Notes: generated by a model not told the origin, from the sequence alone. DNA of 6,261 bases from Desulfurellales bacterium (GCA_027074255.1 JALTDI010000222.1:1-6261); one strand, 5' to 3'; numbered from the stretch's first letter, positions 1 through 5,987 are shown. Translations and numbers: made by a program.

Positions 1-614
1 GCATCAACGGGCAAAACTTTTCCGCTGTTGTCCAATATGCTCAATCTTCCGTTTTCTATATGTATCGTATAATTGCCGCTTTCAAACTGATTAATATCTT
101 TATAAGCGGGTGATATTGCGGCTTCAATGTCAGAGCCGCCGGTATTTGTTATTGCCACTTCCTGTGTATCATCCTGGATGGGCTGTGTATCCGTTTTGAA
201 ACCGGAAAACAGATATTTTCCCTGAAAAATAGTGTTGGCTGAGTTTTTAATCTCCTGAGTTATGCTGTCTAAGTTTTCTGCAATGGCTGTTCTGCTCGCC
301 TCGTCATTGTTGGTTGAATTGGCGCCTTGAATAAGCAGTGCTCCTACTTTATGCATTAAATCGTCAGCATTGGACAATGCCGTGTCCTCCGCATTTAATA
401 CTGAGTTTGCAGAGTCAATATTGGTAACATACTGATCAAATCTCATATTAATATCTTTTAGAGATAAAACCTTCGATAAGCCTATGGGGTCGGAGGATAG
501 ATTCAGCAGTTTTTTTCCGCTTGCCAGTTCTTCGTTAGTAATGTAGGTTTTCTCGTTGACCTTATTTATGTTGTATAAGAAATTGTTAAATAAAATATTA
601 TCCGTAACTCTCAT
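1..614 (-). CDS. flgL: Flagellar hook-filament junction protein 2 FlgL (HAP3), N-terminal part
   Basis: Structural protein that, with FlgK, joins the hook to the filament; it is exported by the flagellar type III system and has no signal peptide. The gene runs off the left edge, so 204 full codons are visible. Translation starts MRVTDNILFNNFLYNINKVN. The flagellin-like N-terminal helix follows: ELASGKKLLNLSSDP at about residues 29-43 matches the family pattern (S/A)SGK+..+.SDDP, and IFQGKYLFSG at about 129-138 is another conserved flagellin/FlgL block. The ATG (612-614) overlaps the flgK TGA as ATGA, a 4-base overlap. There is no clear Shine-Dalgarno sequence in front, so translation is probably coupled to flgK. 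The variable domain starts around residue 140; the C-terminal helix lies outside the window. FlgL rather than flagellin is supported by its place directly after flgK and by the divergent N-terminus. Confidence 0.95.
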   Translation of the reverse strand, partial: MRVTDNILFNNFLYNINKVNEKTYITNEELASGKKLLNLSSDPIGLSKVLSLKDINMRFDQYVTNIDSANSVLNAEDTALSNADDLMHKVGALLIQGANSTNNDEASRTAIAENLDSITQEIKNSANTIFQGKYLFSGFKTDTQPIQDDTQEVAITNTGGSDIEAAISPAYKDINQFESGNYTIHIENGRLSILDNSGKVLPVD

Positions 615-2338
615 CGTACCATATTCAACAAGGTTTGCGTCATATCGTCTATTATAGAAATAAACTTGGCATTTGCCTGATATGCCCTTTGAAATTTTAT
701 AAGATTTGAAGCTTCTTCATCCAAAGATACACCCTCAAAAGACTGCTTAGTTGTCTGCAGCTGGTGCAGAGTTGACTGTTTTGCTTCGAAAATGCTGTTA
801 TATCTCTGCTTTGCAGAACCTATGGTACCAAGAAATGCATTGTAATATTCATCCATGCTTTGTGTATTGTTAACCATAACCTTTTTAAGCTGAAGTTGAG
901 CTATGGCCTGTGCATTTGTGCTGTCTCCGGGTTCCAATGTTTTTCCTGCTGCAATTTTACTCGGATCGTTCTTTAATACGCTGTTTATGTCTATATCGCC
1001 TGCTGTGTGACCTTTGAAAAATGTATTTATGCCCACAGCTGCAAGGAAATGAGAACTATCATAGGTAAATGAAAACTTATATCCGTTTTGAGCTGTTATT
1101 TGGATATTGCCGTCTTGTGCAGATGATATACTCATAGTGGCATATTGGCTTAGTTCGCTATTAAAATTATTAATAACGTCACTAAAGCTGTCATTTTTAT
1201 CAACCTTCACGGTATAAACGCCTATGTTATTACCGTTATCGTCTGTTATCTTAACCTTAAAGGAGCCTGTCTGCACATCCATATCCAGACCAGCCGCATC
1301 ATGAGAGCTCACAGCTGCATTCTCATTTGTGATTCTATTTAAGCCGGCGGTCTGTGAATATGCCGTTAAGCCTGTACCTGCGGAATGAACTATATTGACC
1401 TGCTGAATAAGTGTTTTTGCTATATTATCCAAATCACCCTGATATTCGCTTATTATTCCATCTCTTAATTTTAGGTCTGCTCCCAATGCTCCGCCAGTTA
1501 TTTTGTTTGTTATATCCTTTTCGCTGCCCGAGGAATAAACGAAATATATCTTATTATACAGGTCACCGCCTGTTTTTTTGGCTTCGATTGTATTGTACGA
1601 TTTTCCTGAAACTATCGGCATACCGCCGAGTAGTACGGTCATTGATGGTTTTGTTTGGCTGTCGTATGAGCCTTCAAGAATAGTAACGTTGGCCAATTTA
1701 CTCAATTTTTCAAGGAGAACGCTTCTTTCGTCTCTTAATGAGTTTGCATGGTCGTTTTTTCCCAGCTCACCCTTTGCTATTTCATAATTAAGTTCAGCTA
1801 TCCTTTTAGATAAGCTGTTGATTTCCTGAGCAGTATATTGAGTTTGATCGTCTAATCCGCTTTTGATTTGGGATAAAGCTTTATAAGAAGCATTAATATT
1901 GTCCGTTAATGTTTCTCCTTTTTCAAGCACCTGCTGTCTTGCAGTTTCAAGATCCGGATTTAGGGCCAAGGCATGCCATGCGTTAAAGAATTCTTCCATA
2001 GATTTTTTTAAACCGACGCCGCTTTCTTCGTTGAACACATTCTGAATGTCCCCAAGCGTTGAATTAAGTTTATCATAGTAAGATTCATCCTGATTAGCAC
2101 TTCTAACTCTTTTATCGACCATATCGTTTCTTGCGCTTGTTATTTGAGATACCTCAGCACCCGTTCCGAATGTTCCGGGGTGTGAAAACATAGGCATGGA
2201 ACTGACAATATCAACTCTTTCTCTCGTATATCCCGGAGTGTTGACATTTGCAACATTGTTTCCAGTAACATTCATTGCTTCCTGGTTCACAAATAACCCG
2301 CTTTTGCCTATAAACAAACCGTCAAAAATACCGGGCAT
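611..2338 (-). CDS. flgK: Flagellar hook-associated protein 1 FlgK (HAP1)
   Basis: First hook-filament junction protein, assembled at the hook tip before FlgL and exported with the help of FlgN. It has 575 residues, close to the usual 550-650. The N-terminal rod/hook signature is clear: SGLFVNQEAMNVTGNNVANV, then NTPGYTRERVDI, about residues 13-44. The C-terminal basal-body-type helix is also clear: DEEASNLIKFQRAYQANAKF followed by ISIIDDMTQTLLNMVR, about residues 540-575. The middle (about 150-480) is variable, with a coiled-coil-like stretch near 160-215 (QEINSLSKRIAELNYEIAKG). The ATG is 4 bp after the flgN stop. Its ribosome site GAAGGT (2347-2352) sits inside the last flgN codons, and its stop overlaps the flgL start, so the genes are co-transcribed. 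Both termini are complete and no frameshift is apparent. Confidence 0.98.
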   Translation of the reverse strand: MPGIFDGLFIGKSGLFVNQEAMNVTGNNVANVNTPGYTRERVDIVSSMPMFSHPGTFGTGAEVSQITSARNDMVDKRVRSANQDESYYDKLNSTLGDIQNVFNEESGVGLKKSMEEFFNAWHALALNPDLETARQQVLEKGETLTDNINASYKALSQIKSGLDDQTQYTAQEINSLSKRIAELNYEIAKGELGKNDHANSLRDERSVLLEKLSKLANVTILEGSYDSQTKPSMTVLLGGMPIVSGKSYNTIEAKKTGGDLYNKIYFVYSSGSEKDITNKITGGALGADLKLRDGIISEYQGDLDNIAKTLIQQVNIVHSAGTGLTAYSQTAGLNRITNENAAVSSHDAAGLDMDVQTGSFKVKITDDNGNNIGVYTVKVDKNDSFSDVINNFNSELSQYATMSISSAQDGNIQITAQNGYKFSFTYDSSHFLAAVGINTFFKGHTAGDIDINSVLKNDPSKIAAGKTLEPGDSTNAQAIAQLQLKKVMVNNTQSMDEYYNAFLGTIGSAKQRYNSIFEAKQSTLHQLQTTKQSFEGVSLDEEASNLIKFQRAYQANAKFISIIDDMTQTLLNMVR

Positions 2339-2342
2339 ACAA

Positions 2343-2813
2343 TTAAACCTTCAATCCCACGGAATTTTGAGCAATTTCTATCGCTGCGTCTTTATCATAA
2401 TTATTGCCTCTGTTTTTTAAAAAACCCATATACATATCAATCATGCTGTTATAAAACGATACGCTTTCATTTGTAATTATTTGATTAATATTAAATTCTC
2501 TCTTAACCGTTTCGATAGTCTCTTTAAGTTTTCCGTTTATGAGCCTGACATCATCAACATTGTCTTTTTTATCGGCAATAAGCAAAAATTCATTTATACT
2601 CTCAACATTATATTTCAATAAAATATCTTTTAACGAGTCTTCCAACTTTTTAATATTCAAGCTTATATACTGTTTAAGTTCAATTGTCTCTGTGAGTTTT
2701 TCAATATTCAAATTAATGAGATATTCCCTTTCATTTTTAGCTATGTTAAAGAGTTCTTTATAAATTTGTAATAAAGATGAGAGAATCTTATATATTTTCG
2801 ACAAATCATTCAC
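2343..2813 (-). CDS. flgN: Flagellar export chaperone FlgN
   Basis: Predicted cytoplasmic chaperone that holds FlgK and FlgL for type III export. The 156-residue protein is almost all helical and heptad-rich (KEREYL-type segments, EKLTETIELKQYISLNIKKL at about 38-57, INGKLKETIETVKREF near 91-106), with no signal peptide or membrane segment, as expected for FlgN. Primary sequence is weakly conserved in this family, so the call leans on size, helical nature and position between flgM and flgK. The start is GTG (2811-2813) inside the end of flgM, overlapping it by 8 bases. GGGAG about 7 bases upstream, within flgM codons, serves as ribosome site. The only ATG nearby (2807-2809) is out of frame, which supports GTG. 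The flgM-flgN overlap suggests coupled translation. Confidence 0.88.
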   Translation of the reverse strand: MNDLSKIYKILSSLLQIYKELFNIAKNEREYLINLNIEKLTETIELKQYISLNIKKLEDSLKDILLKYNVESINEFLLIADKKDNVDDVRLINGKLKETIETVKREFNINQIITNESVSFYNSMIDMYMGFLKNRGNNYDKDAAIEIAQNSVGLKV

Positions 2814-3105
2814 CCTTCCACTCCCTCAATATTGATTTAGCGACTTCCTCAATATTGGGTTTGTACGTTCCATTATTCACGGATATTTTAATCCTGTTTA
2901 ATTTTTGGCTTCTATCTGTTTCACTCTCACCGATCTGCAACATAATCTTTGCATTATTTGAAATTTCGACTTTATCATCGTTGACGCCTTGTGTGTGAGT
3001 TTCATTAATGTTTTGTTTCTTGGCATTATTATTAGTATCGACTTTTTCAACCGTCTGTTTAGCGTATTTATTGATTATATCACCCATCAGATCATTAATC
3101 TTCAT
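2806..3105 (-). CDS. flgM: Anti-sigma-28 factor FlgM
   Basis: Binds the flagellar sigma factor FliA (sigma-28) and keeps late genes off until the hook is finished, when FlgM is secreted through the hook. The protein has 99 residues, typical of FlgM. The N-terminal half is polar and Asn/Lys-rich (about 20-44) and probably disordered, as known for FlgM. The C-terminal sigma-binding half shows the family pattern: DKVEISNNAKIM at about 44-55, then RIKISVNNGTYKPNIEEVAK at 71-90 and SIL. The ATG has an excellent ribosome site, GGAGGT at 3111-3116, six bases upstream. It follows flgJ by 56 bp, a gap holding a sigma-28-type promoter, so FlgM would limit its own transcription. Its stop overlaps flgN. 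Confidence 0.95.
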   Translation of the reverse strand: MKINDLMGDIINKYAKQTVEKVDTNNNAKKQNINETHTQGVNDDKVEISNNAKIMLQIGESETDRSQKLNRIKISVNNGTYKPNIEEVAKSILREWKGE

Positions 3106-3110
3106 GGCAA

Positions 3111-3116
3111 ACCTCC
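3111..3116 (-). promoter_or_regulatory. Ribosome binding site of flgM
   Basis: On the minus strand this reads GGAGGT, followed by six bases (TTGCC plus one) and the flgM ATG. It is the strongest ribosome site in the late half of the cluster and lies in the short leader downstream of the sigma-28-type promoter candidate, so an mRNA starting there would be well translated. Confidence 0.8.
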
Positions 3117-3137
3117 AGCGTTTTAATTCTACTTAAA

Positions 3138-3164
3138 TAATCGGATAAACACACTAAAACTTTA
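3138..3164 (-). promoter_or_regulatory. Sigma-28 (FliA)-type promoter for flgMNKL
   Basis: The minus strand reads TAAAGTTT (3157-3164), an 11-base spacer (3146-3156), then TCCGATTA (3138-3145). The known FliA consensus is TAAAGTTT-N11-GCCGATAA, so the -35 matches 8 of 8, the spacer is exact and the -10 matches 6 of 8. Transcription would start near 3131 and give a leader of about 25 bases containing the flgM GGAGGT. The TAA of the -35 is the flgJ stop codon. In enterobacteria flgM is also driven by a class 3 sigma-28 promoter. Match and spacing are seen directly; activity is inferred. Confidence 0.75.
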
Positions 3165-3896
3165 ATATTTATTGTTCGCATAAGCAAGTACTTTCTTAAC
3201 ATAATTCTTTGTCTCTGAAAATGGAGGCACACCGTTATATTTTTGAACGTTTTCAGGCCCGGCGTTGTAAGCTGCAATTGCCAATTTTGTATTTTTAAAT
3301 CTGTTAATTAGTTTGGAAACATATTTTACACCAGCCATTATATTCTGCTGTGCATCCCAAATGTTATTTACTCCCATATCAGCCGCTGTTTGGGGCATAA
3401 GCTGCATAAGCCCGATAGCCCCGGCTTTTGATACGGCCTTAGGATTAAAATTAGATTCGGTCTTTATTATTCCGTAAATAAGATTTTTTGGAACAGAATA
3501 TCTTTTTGCAGCTTTATTTATGACTTTTCGTATTAATTTCATATTCGTATTGTTCTTTATCGGTTTAAAATCCATTTCCATCTTGAGAGATTTAACTTTT
3601 AACTTTTTCAAAGGTGCATCTTTCTTGTACTCCACATAGGCTCTTAACGAATTAAACAACATCTTTCCAATACCAAAAGGCGATGTATCGGATATTTTTT
3701 TTGACATGGCATTTATGTACATTGATTTATATATACTATTTTGAGCATCGTTTTTTATCAGAGGGTCTTTCGGTATGGATTTATCCATCTCTTCAAGCAT
3801 CTTTTGAACCATAATCTCTTCAAAACCTCGGCAGGCTTTTTTAAGCTGCATCAGTTTATCTGCATTGTTAAAACCGCTCTTTATCTCATTAATCAT
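3162..3896 (-). CDS. flgJ: FlgJ: rod-binding domain fused to SLT lytic transglycosylase
   Basis: Rod cap and cell-wall opener for rod growth. In 244 residues (ATG numbering) it has two parts. About 12-95 is the FlgJ rod-binding domain: KLMQLKKACRGFEEIMVQKM, then LEEMDKS and later YVEYK. After a Lys-rich linker (about 95-117), residues 118-244 are a soluble-lytic-transglycosylase (SLT, GH23-like) domain: the catalytic Glu is the E of TESNFNP at about 147, followed by GAIGLMQLMP near 160 and AAYNAGPENV near 208. Salmonella FlgJ instead carries a glucosaminidase-type (GH73) domain, so this is a different fusion. There is no signal peptide, which fits export by the flagellar system. Two starts are possible: ATG 3894-3896 (chosen; GGAG eight bases upstream) or GTG one codon earlier, 3897-3899. 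The start overlaps the flgI stop. Confidence 0.93.
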   Translation of the reverse strand: MINEIKSGFNNADKLMQLKKACRGFEEIMVQKMLEEMDKSIPKDPLIKNDAQNSIYKSMYINAMSKKISDTSPFGIGKMLFNSLRAYVEYKKDAPLKKLKVKSLKMEMDFKPIKNNTNMKLIRKVINKAAKRYSVPKNLIYGIIKTESNFNPKAVSKAGAIGLMQLMPQTAADMGVNNIWDAQQNIMAGVKYVSKLINRFKNTKLAIAAYNAGPENVQKYNGVPPFSETKNYVKKVLAYANNKY

Positions 3897-5005
3897 CACA
3901 GCATCTCCAAATCCGCATTCAGAGCGCCTGCTGCCTTGATAGCCTGGAAAATGGCCATCATATCTCTTGGCGTTGCCCCGGCCTTGTTTAGAGCCCTAAC
4001 CAAATCGCTCACCTTGGCGCCTTTTGCAAACGTTAGAAATGTTCCCTTTGATTCGTTTACCGATATTGTTTTGTTTTTTACAACCTTTGTTTTCCCCGGG
4101 GATATGGGGTTCGGCTGAGATACGCTCTTTTTTGTCTCAATTGTTACCGTAAGGTTTCCATGGGATATGCTGATAGGCTCGACAGTTACATTTCCGCCCA
4201 CCACGACGGTCCCTGTTTTTTCATCAAGCACAACCACTGGTTTTGAAACGGCTTTAACAAAGAGCTGGTTAATTTGAGAGATAAATTCTACAACATTTCC
4301 TCTGTATAGTTCTGGAACCATAACCCTTACGCTTCCGGAATCCTGAGGTGAGGCAATGCTTTTTCTATAAAATCTGTTAATTGTCTCGGCTATTTCAGAA
4401 GCCATGGTAAAATTTGGATTTTTTAGAGAATAAACAATACTGTTTTTGGCATTGATATCCACATTAACTTCTCTTTCTACTATTGCACCGTTTGGAATTC
4501 TTCCTGCTGTTGAATGATTTTTTCTAACCTTGTTTCCTCCTCCGCCGCCCAAATTAAAACCGCCTATGGAAACAGGTCCCTGAGCTACGGCATAGACTCC
4601 ACCGTTTCCGGCTCTTAAAGGCGTCATAATCAATGTCCCGCCCTGCAAGCTTTTGGCATCGCCTATTGATGAGACTGTGACATCTATTCTATCCCCCTGT
4701 TTGATAAAAGGAGGAAGTGTTGCGGTTACCATAACAGCGGCTGCATTTTTGACCTGAAGGCTTTGTACATCGGCGTCCGTTAGCTTAATACCGAATTTTC
4801 TTAACGAATTCACTATGGACTGAACGGTAAAATAAGCGCTTGTTCCATCACCCGTTCCTGCCAGTCCCACAACGATACCGTATCCTACAAGCTGATTTGT
4901 CCTAACCCCTACTATGTTGGCCACATCACCTATTCTAACATCAAAAGAAAATGAATCTATGGATAAAAACAGAATCAGCACAGTTGCCAAAAAAATTTTT
5001 TTCAT
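3896..5005 (-). CDS. flgI: Flagellar P-ring protein FlgI
   Basis: Forms the periplasmic P-ring around the rod in the peptidoglycan layer. It has 369 residues, the usual size. A Sec signal peptide is visible (MKK, then a hydrophobic run to about residue 15, cleavage probably after DSFS at about 20). The mature part opens with the family hallmark DVRIGDVANIVGVRTNQLVG (22-41), YGIVVGLAGTGDGT, then QGDRIDVTVSSIGDAKSLQG (103-122), GGTLIMTPL and RIPNGAIVERE (169-179). The C-terminus, GATPRDMMAIFQAIKAAGAL, is typical. The reading frame is open for 17 more codons upstream to 5056, but that extension lies inside flgH and would spoil the signal peptide. The ATG at 5003-5005 has GAGGGG seven bases upstream, so it is chosen. 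It follows flgH by 11 bp and its stop overlaps the flgJ start. Confidence 0.97.
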   Translation of the reverse strand: MKKIFLATVLILFLSIDSFSFDVRIGDVANIVGVRTNQLVGYGIVVGLAGTGDGTSAYFTVQSIVNSLRKFGIKLTDADVQSLQVKNAAAVMVTATLPPFIKQGDRIDVTVSSIGDAKSLQGGTLIMTPLRAGNGGVYAVAQGPVSIGGFNLGGGGGNKVRKNHSTAGRIPNGAIVEREVNVDINAKNSIVYSLKNPNFTMASEIAETINRFYRKSIASPQDSGSVRVMVPELYRGNVVEFISQINQLFVKAVSKPVVVLDEKTGTVVVGGNVTVEPISISHGNLTVTIETKKSVSQPNPISPGKTKVVKNKTISVNESKGTFLTFAKGAKVSDLVRALNKAGATPRDMMAIFQAIKAAGALNADLEML

Positions 5006-5012
5006 AGCAATA

Positions 5013-5018
5013 CCCCTC
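5013..5018 (-). promoter_or_regulatory. Ribosome binding site that fixes the flgI start
   Basis: The minus strand reads GAGGGG followed by seven bases (TATTGCT) and ATG at 5003-5005. It overlaps the flgH stop codon. This site, together with the signal peptide that begins right at this ATG, rules out the longer open frame that begins inside flgH. Confidence 0.75.
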
Positions 5019-5712
5019 AAAACGGACGTAACAGTTCCCATAATTTTACTAACCACCCTTTATTTGCGGTGTCGCTTACCAGTCCTCTGCCGTTGTAAAA
5101 GATTTTGGCATCCGATATGTATTCCGAATCTATTGTGTCATATTTTGTAATTTGATATTCATCTATTATACCTGTTATAATTAATGTCTGCTCCTCCCCG
5201 TTTGTAAATACCTGTTTTTCTCCTCTGATAAACAGCCTATGGTTGGGTAAAACCTTTATAACCCTTGCTGTTATTTTAGCTTGAAGCTGATCAGCTTTGC
5301 TGTTTACGCCGCTTCCTGCATATGAACTTGAACCGCCGAGGTTGACAAGATTGTTATTTGCAGCAGATGTGTTAAAAACCTTAAATATCCTGTTTTGAGC
5401 ACCGAGGAACGTTGTCAAACCGCTGCCCGATGATGATTTTTCAGACAGTTTTGTGGTTGATTTGTTTGTGCTCGACGCCTGTTCGTTAACTATAATAGTG
5501 AGTATGTCTCCCTGCTGATAAGCTTTTATATCTGAAACCAAATTGCCGCTGCTGCTCCATAGTGAACCTTCATTTGTGTAGAATTTATGCTGTTTTGCCG
5601 CAGGCAGTTCTTTAACATACTCAGGCATTTGTGAATATTTGATTTCTTTATTTGATGCCGAGCAGCTTACAAGAACTGCTGCCGCAGACAAAAGCAAAAG
5701 TAGCCGTTTCAC
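5017..5712 (-). CDS. flgH: Flagellar L-ring lipoprotein FlgH
   Basis: Outer-membrane lipoprotein forming the L-ring bushing around the rod. It has 231 residues, as usual for FlgH. The N-terminus is a lipoprotein signal (KR, hydrophobic core, lipobox LVSC with the lipidated Cys at 17); Ser at the next position fits outer-membrane sorting. Family marks are GSLW at 49-52, YQQGDILTIIVNEQASSTNK at 65-84, GEKQVFTNGEEQTLIITGII near 164-183, and SEYISDAKIFYNGRGLVSD followed by GW near residue 220. The segment after TGII reads DEYQITKYDTIDS where many homologues have RPxDI...NTV.S, a mild divergence. The frame is open for 20 more codons to 5772, but GTG at 5710-5712 is chosen because GGAGGT lies seven bases upstream and the lipoprotein signal starts exactly there. 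It is the first gene of the cluster in this window; no flgA precedes it. Confidence 0.97.
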   Translation of the reverse strand: MKRLLLLLSAAAVLVSCSASNKEIKYSQMPEYVKELPAAKQHKFYTNEGSLWSSSGNLVSDIKAYQQGDILTIIVNEQASSTNKSTTKLSEKSSSGSGLTTFLGAQNRIFKVFNTSAANNNLVNLGGSSSYAGSGVNSKADQLQAKITARVIKVLPNHRLFIRGEKQVFTNGEEQTLIITGIIDEYQITKYDTIDSEYISDAKIFYNGRGLVSDTANKGWLVKLWELLRPF

Positions 5713-5718
5713 CCGCAC

Positions 5719-5724
5719 ACCTCC
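5719..5724 (-). promoter_or_regulatory. Ribosome binding site that fixes the flgH GTG start
   Basis: The minus strand reads GGAGGT, then GTGCGG, then GTG at 5710-5712. Counting GGAGG as the core, the spacing is seven bases. The nearer in-frame GTG (5716-5718) abuts the site and is too close to be used. The chosen start gives a clean lipoprotein signal peptide. Confidence 0.75.
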
Positions 5725-5745
5725 GAAAATTTCTATAAAATAAAT

Positions 5746-5761
5746 AGCAATTTTTATTCCT
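5746..5761 (-). promoter_or_regulatory. Candidate sigma-54 (RpoN) promoter for flgHIJ
   Basis: The minus strand reads AGGAATAAAAATTGCT. The sigma-54 consensus is TGGCACG-N4-TTGCA/T; here the invariant GG (5759-5760) and GC (5747-5748) are separated by the required 10 bases and the -12 box TTGCT is complete. The rest of the -24 box is poor (only an A matches). A start about 12 bases past the GC, near 5735, gives a leader of about 23 bases that includes the flgH GGAGGT. Sigma-54 control of ring, rod and hook genes is well known in several flagellated lineages. In AT-rich DNA a chance match is possible. Confidence 0.5.
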
Positions 5762-5805
5762 AAATAGGTCAATAAATCATATTCGGTTGAACTTTATTAA
5801 AAATA

Positions 5806-5845
5806 ATAAATGGCTATGCTTTGGTATTTGCAGCAGGCCATTTAT
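5806..5845. repeat. Imperfect inverted repeat (hairpin) in the divergent spacer
   Basis: ATAAATGGC (5806-5814) is exactly complementary to GCCATTTAT (5837-5845). Inside it TGCT (5817-5820) pairs with AGCA (5832-5835), separated from the outer stem by a 2x1 internal loop; the terminal loop is 11 bases. On the minus strand the stem is followed by TATTTTTAATA, so it could act as a weak terminator for transcripts heading towards flgH. It could equally be an operator. No function is shown by the sequence. Confidence 0.5.
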
Positions 5846-5867
5846 ACAATAAATACGCCACGCTATG

Positions 5868-5916
5868 TTTTTGAAGCTTATAAATAAAACTCATAGATTG
5901 TTTATATTTTTTGAAG
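5868..5916. repeat. Direct repeat TTTTTGAAG, two copies 40 bp apart
   Basis: TTTTTGAAG occurs at 5868-5876 and 5908-5916, a start-to-start distance of 40 bp, close to four helical turns. Relative to the sigma-54-type candidate they lie roughly 110-160 bp upstream, where enhancer-binding activators usually sit. Relative to the oxidoreductase promoter the second copy lies just upstream of the -35. The copies are short and A/T-rich, so they may be chance. Confidence 0.3.
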
Positions 5917-5920
5917 AGAA

Positions 5921-5933
5921 AAGCCGCGGGCTT
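5921..5933. repeat. GC-rich inverted repeat abutting the oxidoreductase -35 box
   Basis: AAGCC (5921-5925), GCG, GGCTT (5929-5933): a perfect 5-bp inverted repeat in otherwise AT-rich DNA. Its right arm overlaps the first two bases of the TTGACA at 5932-5937, a position suited to an operator. On the minus strand it is followed by a short T-rich run (TTCTCTT), so a weak minus-strand terminator is an alternative. Confidence 0.35.
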
Positions 5934-5960
5934 GACAAAAAAATTAACATAGTTTAAAAC
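5932..5960 (+). promoter_or_regulatory. Sigma-70-type promoter of the oxidoreductase gene
   Basis: A perfect -35 box TTGACA (5932-5937) is followed, after 17 bases, by TAAAAC (5955-5960), which matches the -10 consensus TATAAT at four of six positions. A start near 5967 would leave a leader of about 20 bases carrying GGAGG at 5978-5982. The promoter points away from the flagellar genes. Confidence 0.65.
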
Positions 5961-5987
5961 AGACTTACATTTGTTTTGGAGGAAATT

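Noticed and set aside
1411..1787. Plus-strand open frames of 90 and 69 codons opposite flgK
   Set aside because: They lie antisense to well-conserved flgK codons, lack convincing ribosome sites and encode Leu/Phe-rich text typical of a reverse-strand shadow.
3095..3277. Minus-strand open frame of 60 codons across the flgJ end and the flgM promoter
   Set aside because: It overlaps the coding end of flgJ in another frame, shows no family features and would cover the sigma-28-type promoter and flgM ribosome site.
3741..4118. Plus-strand open frame of 125 codons across the flgJ/flgI junction
   Set aside because: It is opposite two clear genes on the minus strand, has no recognisable domain and no ribosome site; it is a shadow frame.
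4535..4549. Run of five glycines in FlgI as a possible unusual insertion
   Set aside because: A Gly-rich loop before the conserved KNH...GRIPNGA block is common in FlgI, so it is ordinary variation.
5006..5056. 17-codon upstream extension of flgI
   Set aside because: It lies within flgH, and the real start has a GAGGGG site and begins a proper signal peptide.
5713..5772. 20-codon upstream extension of flgH
   Set aside because: It would bury the lipoprotein signal peptide and place the GGAGGT ribosome site and promoter candidate inside coding sequence.
5744..5772. Sigma-70-like pair TTGACC-N17-TGCTAT upstream of flgH on the minus strand
   Set aside because: The -35 is good but the -10 matches only three of six positions; the overlapping sigma-54-type element fits better, though a sigma-70 contribution is not excluded.
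5780..5796. Second sigma-28-like pair upstream of flgH: TAAAGTTC and CCGAATA on the minus strand
   Set aside because: Both boxes resemble FliA elements but are only 2 bases apart instead of about 11, so they cannot form a working promoter.
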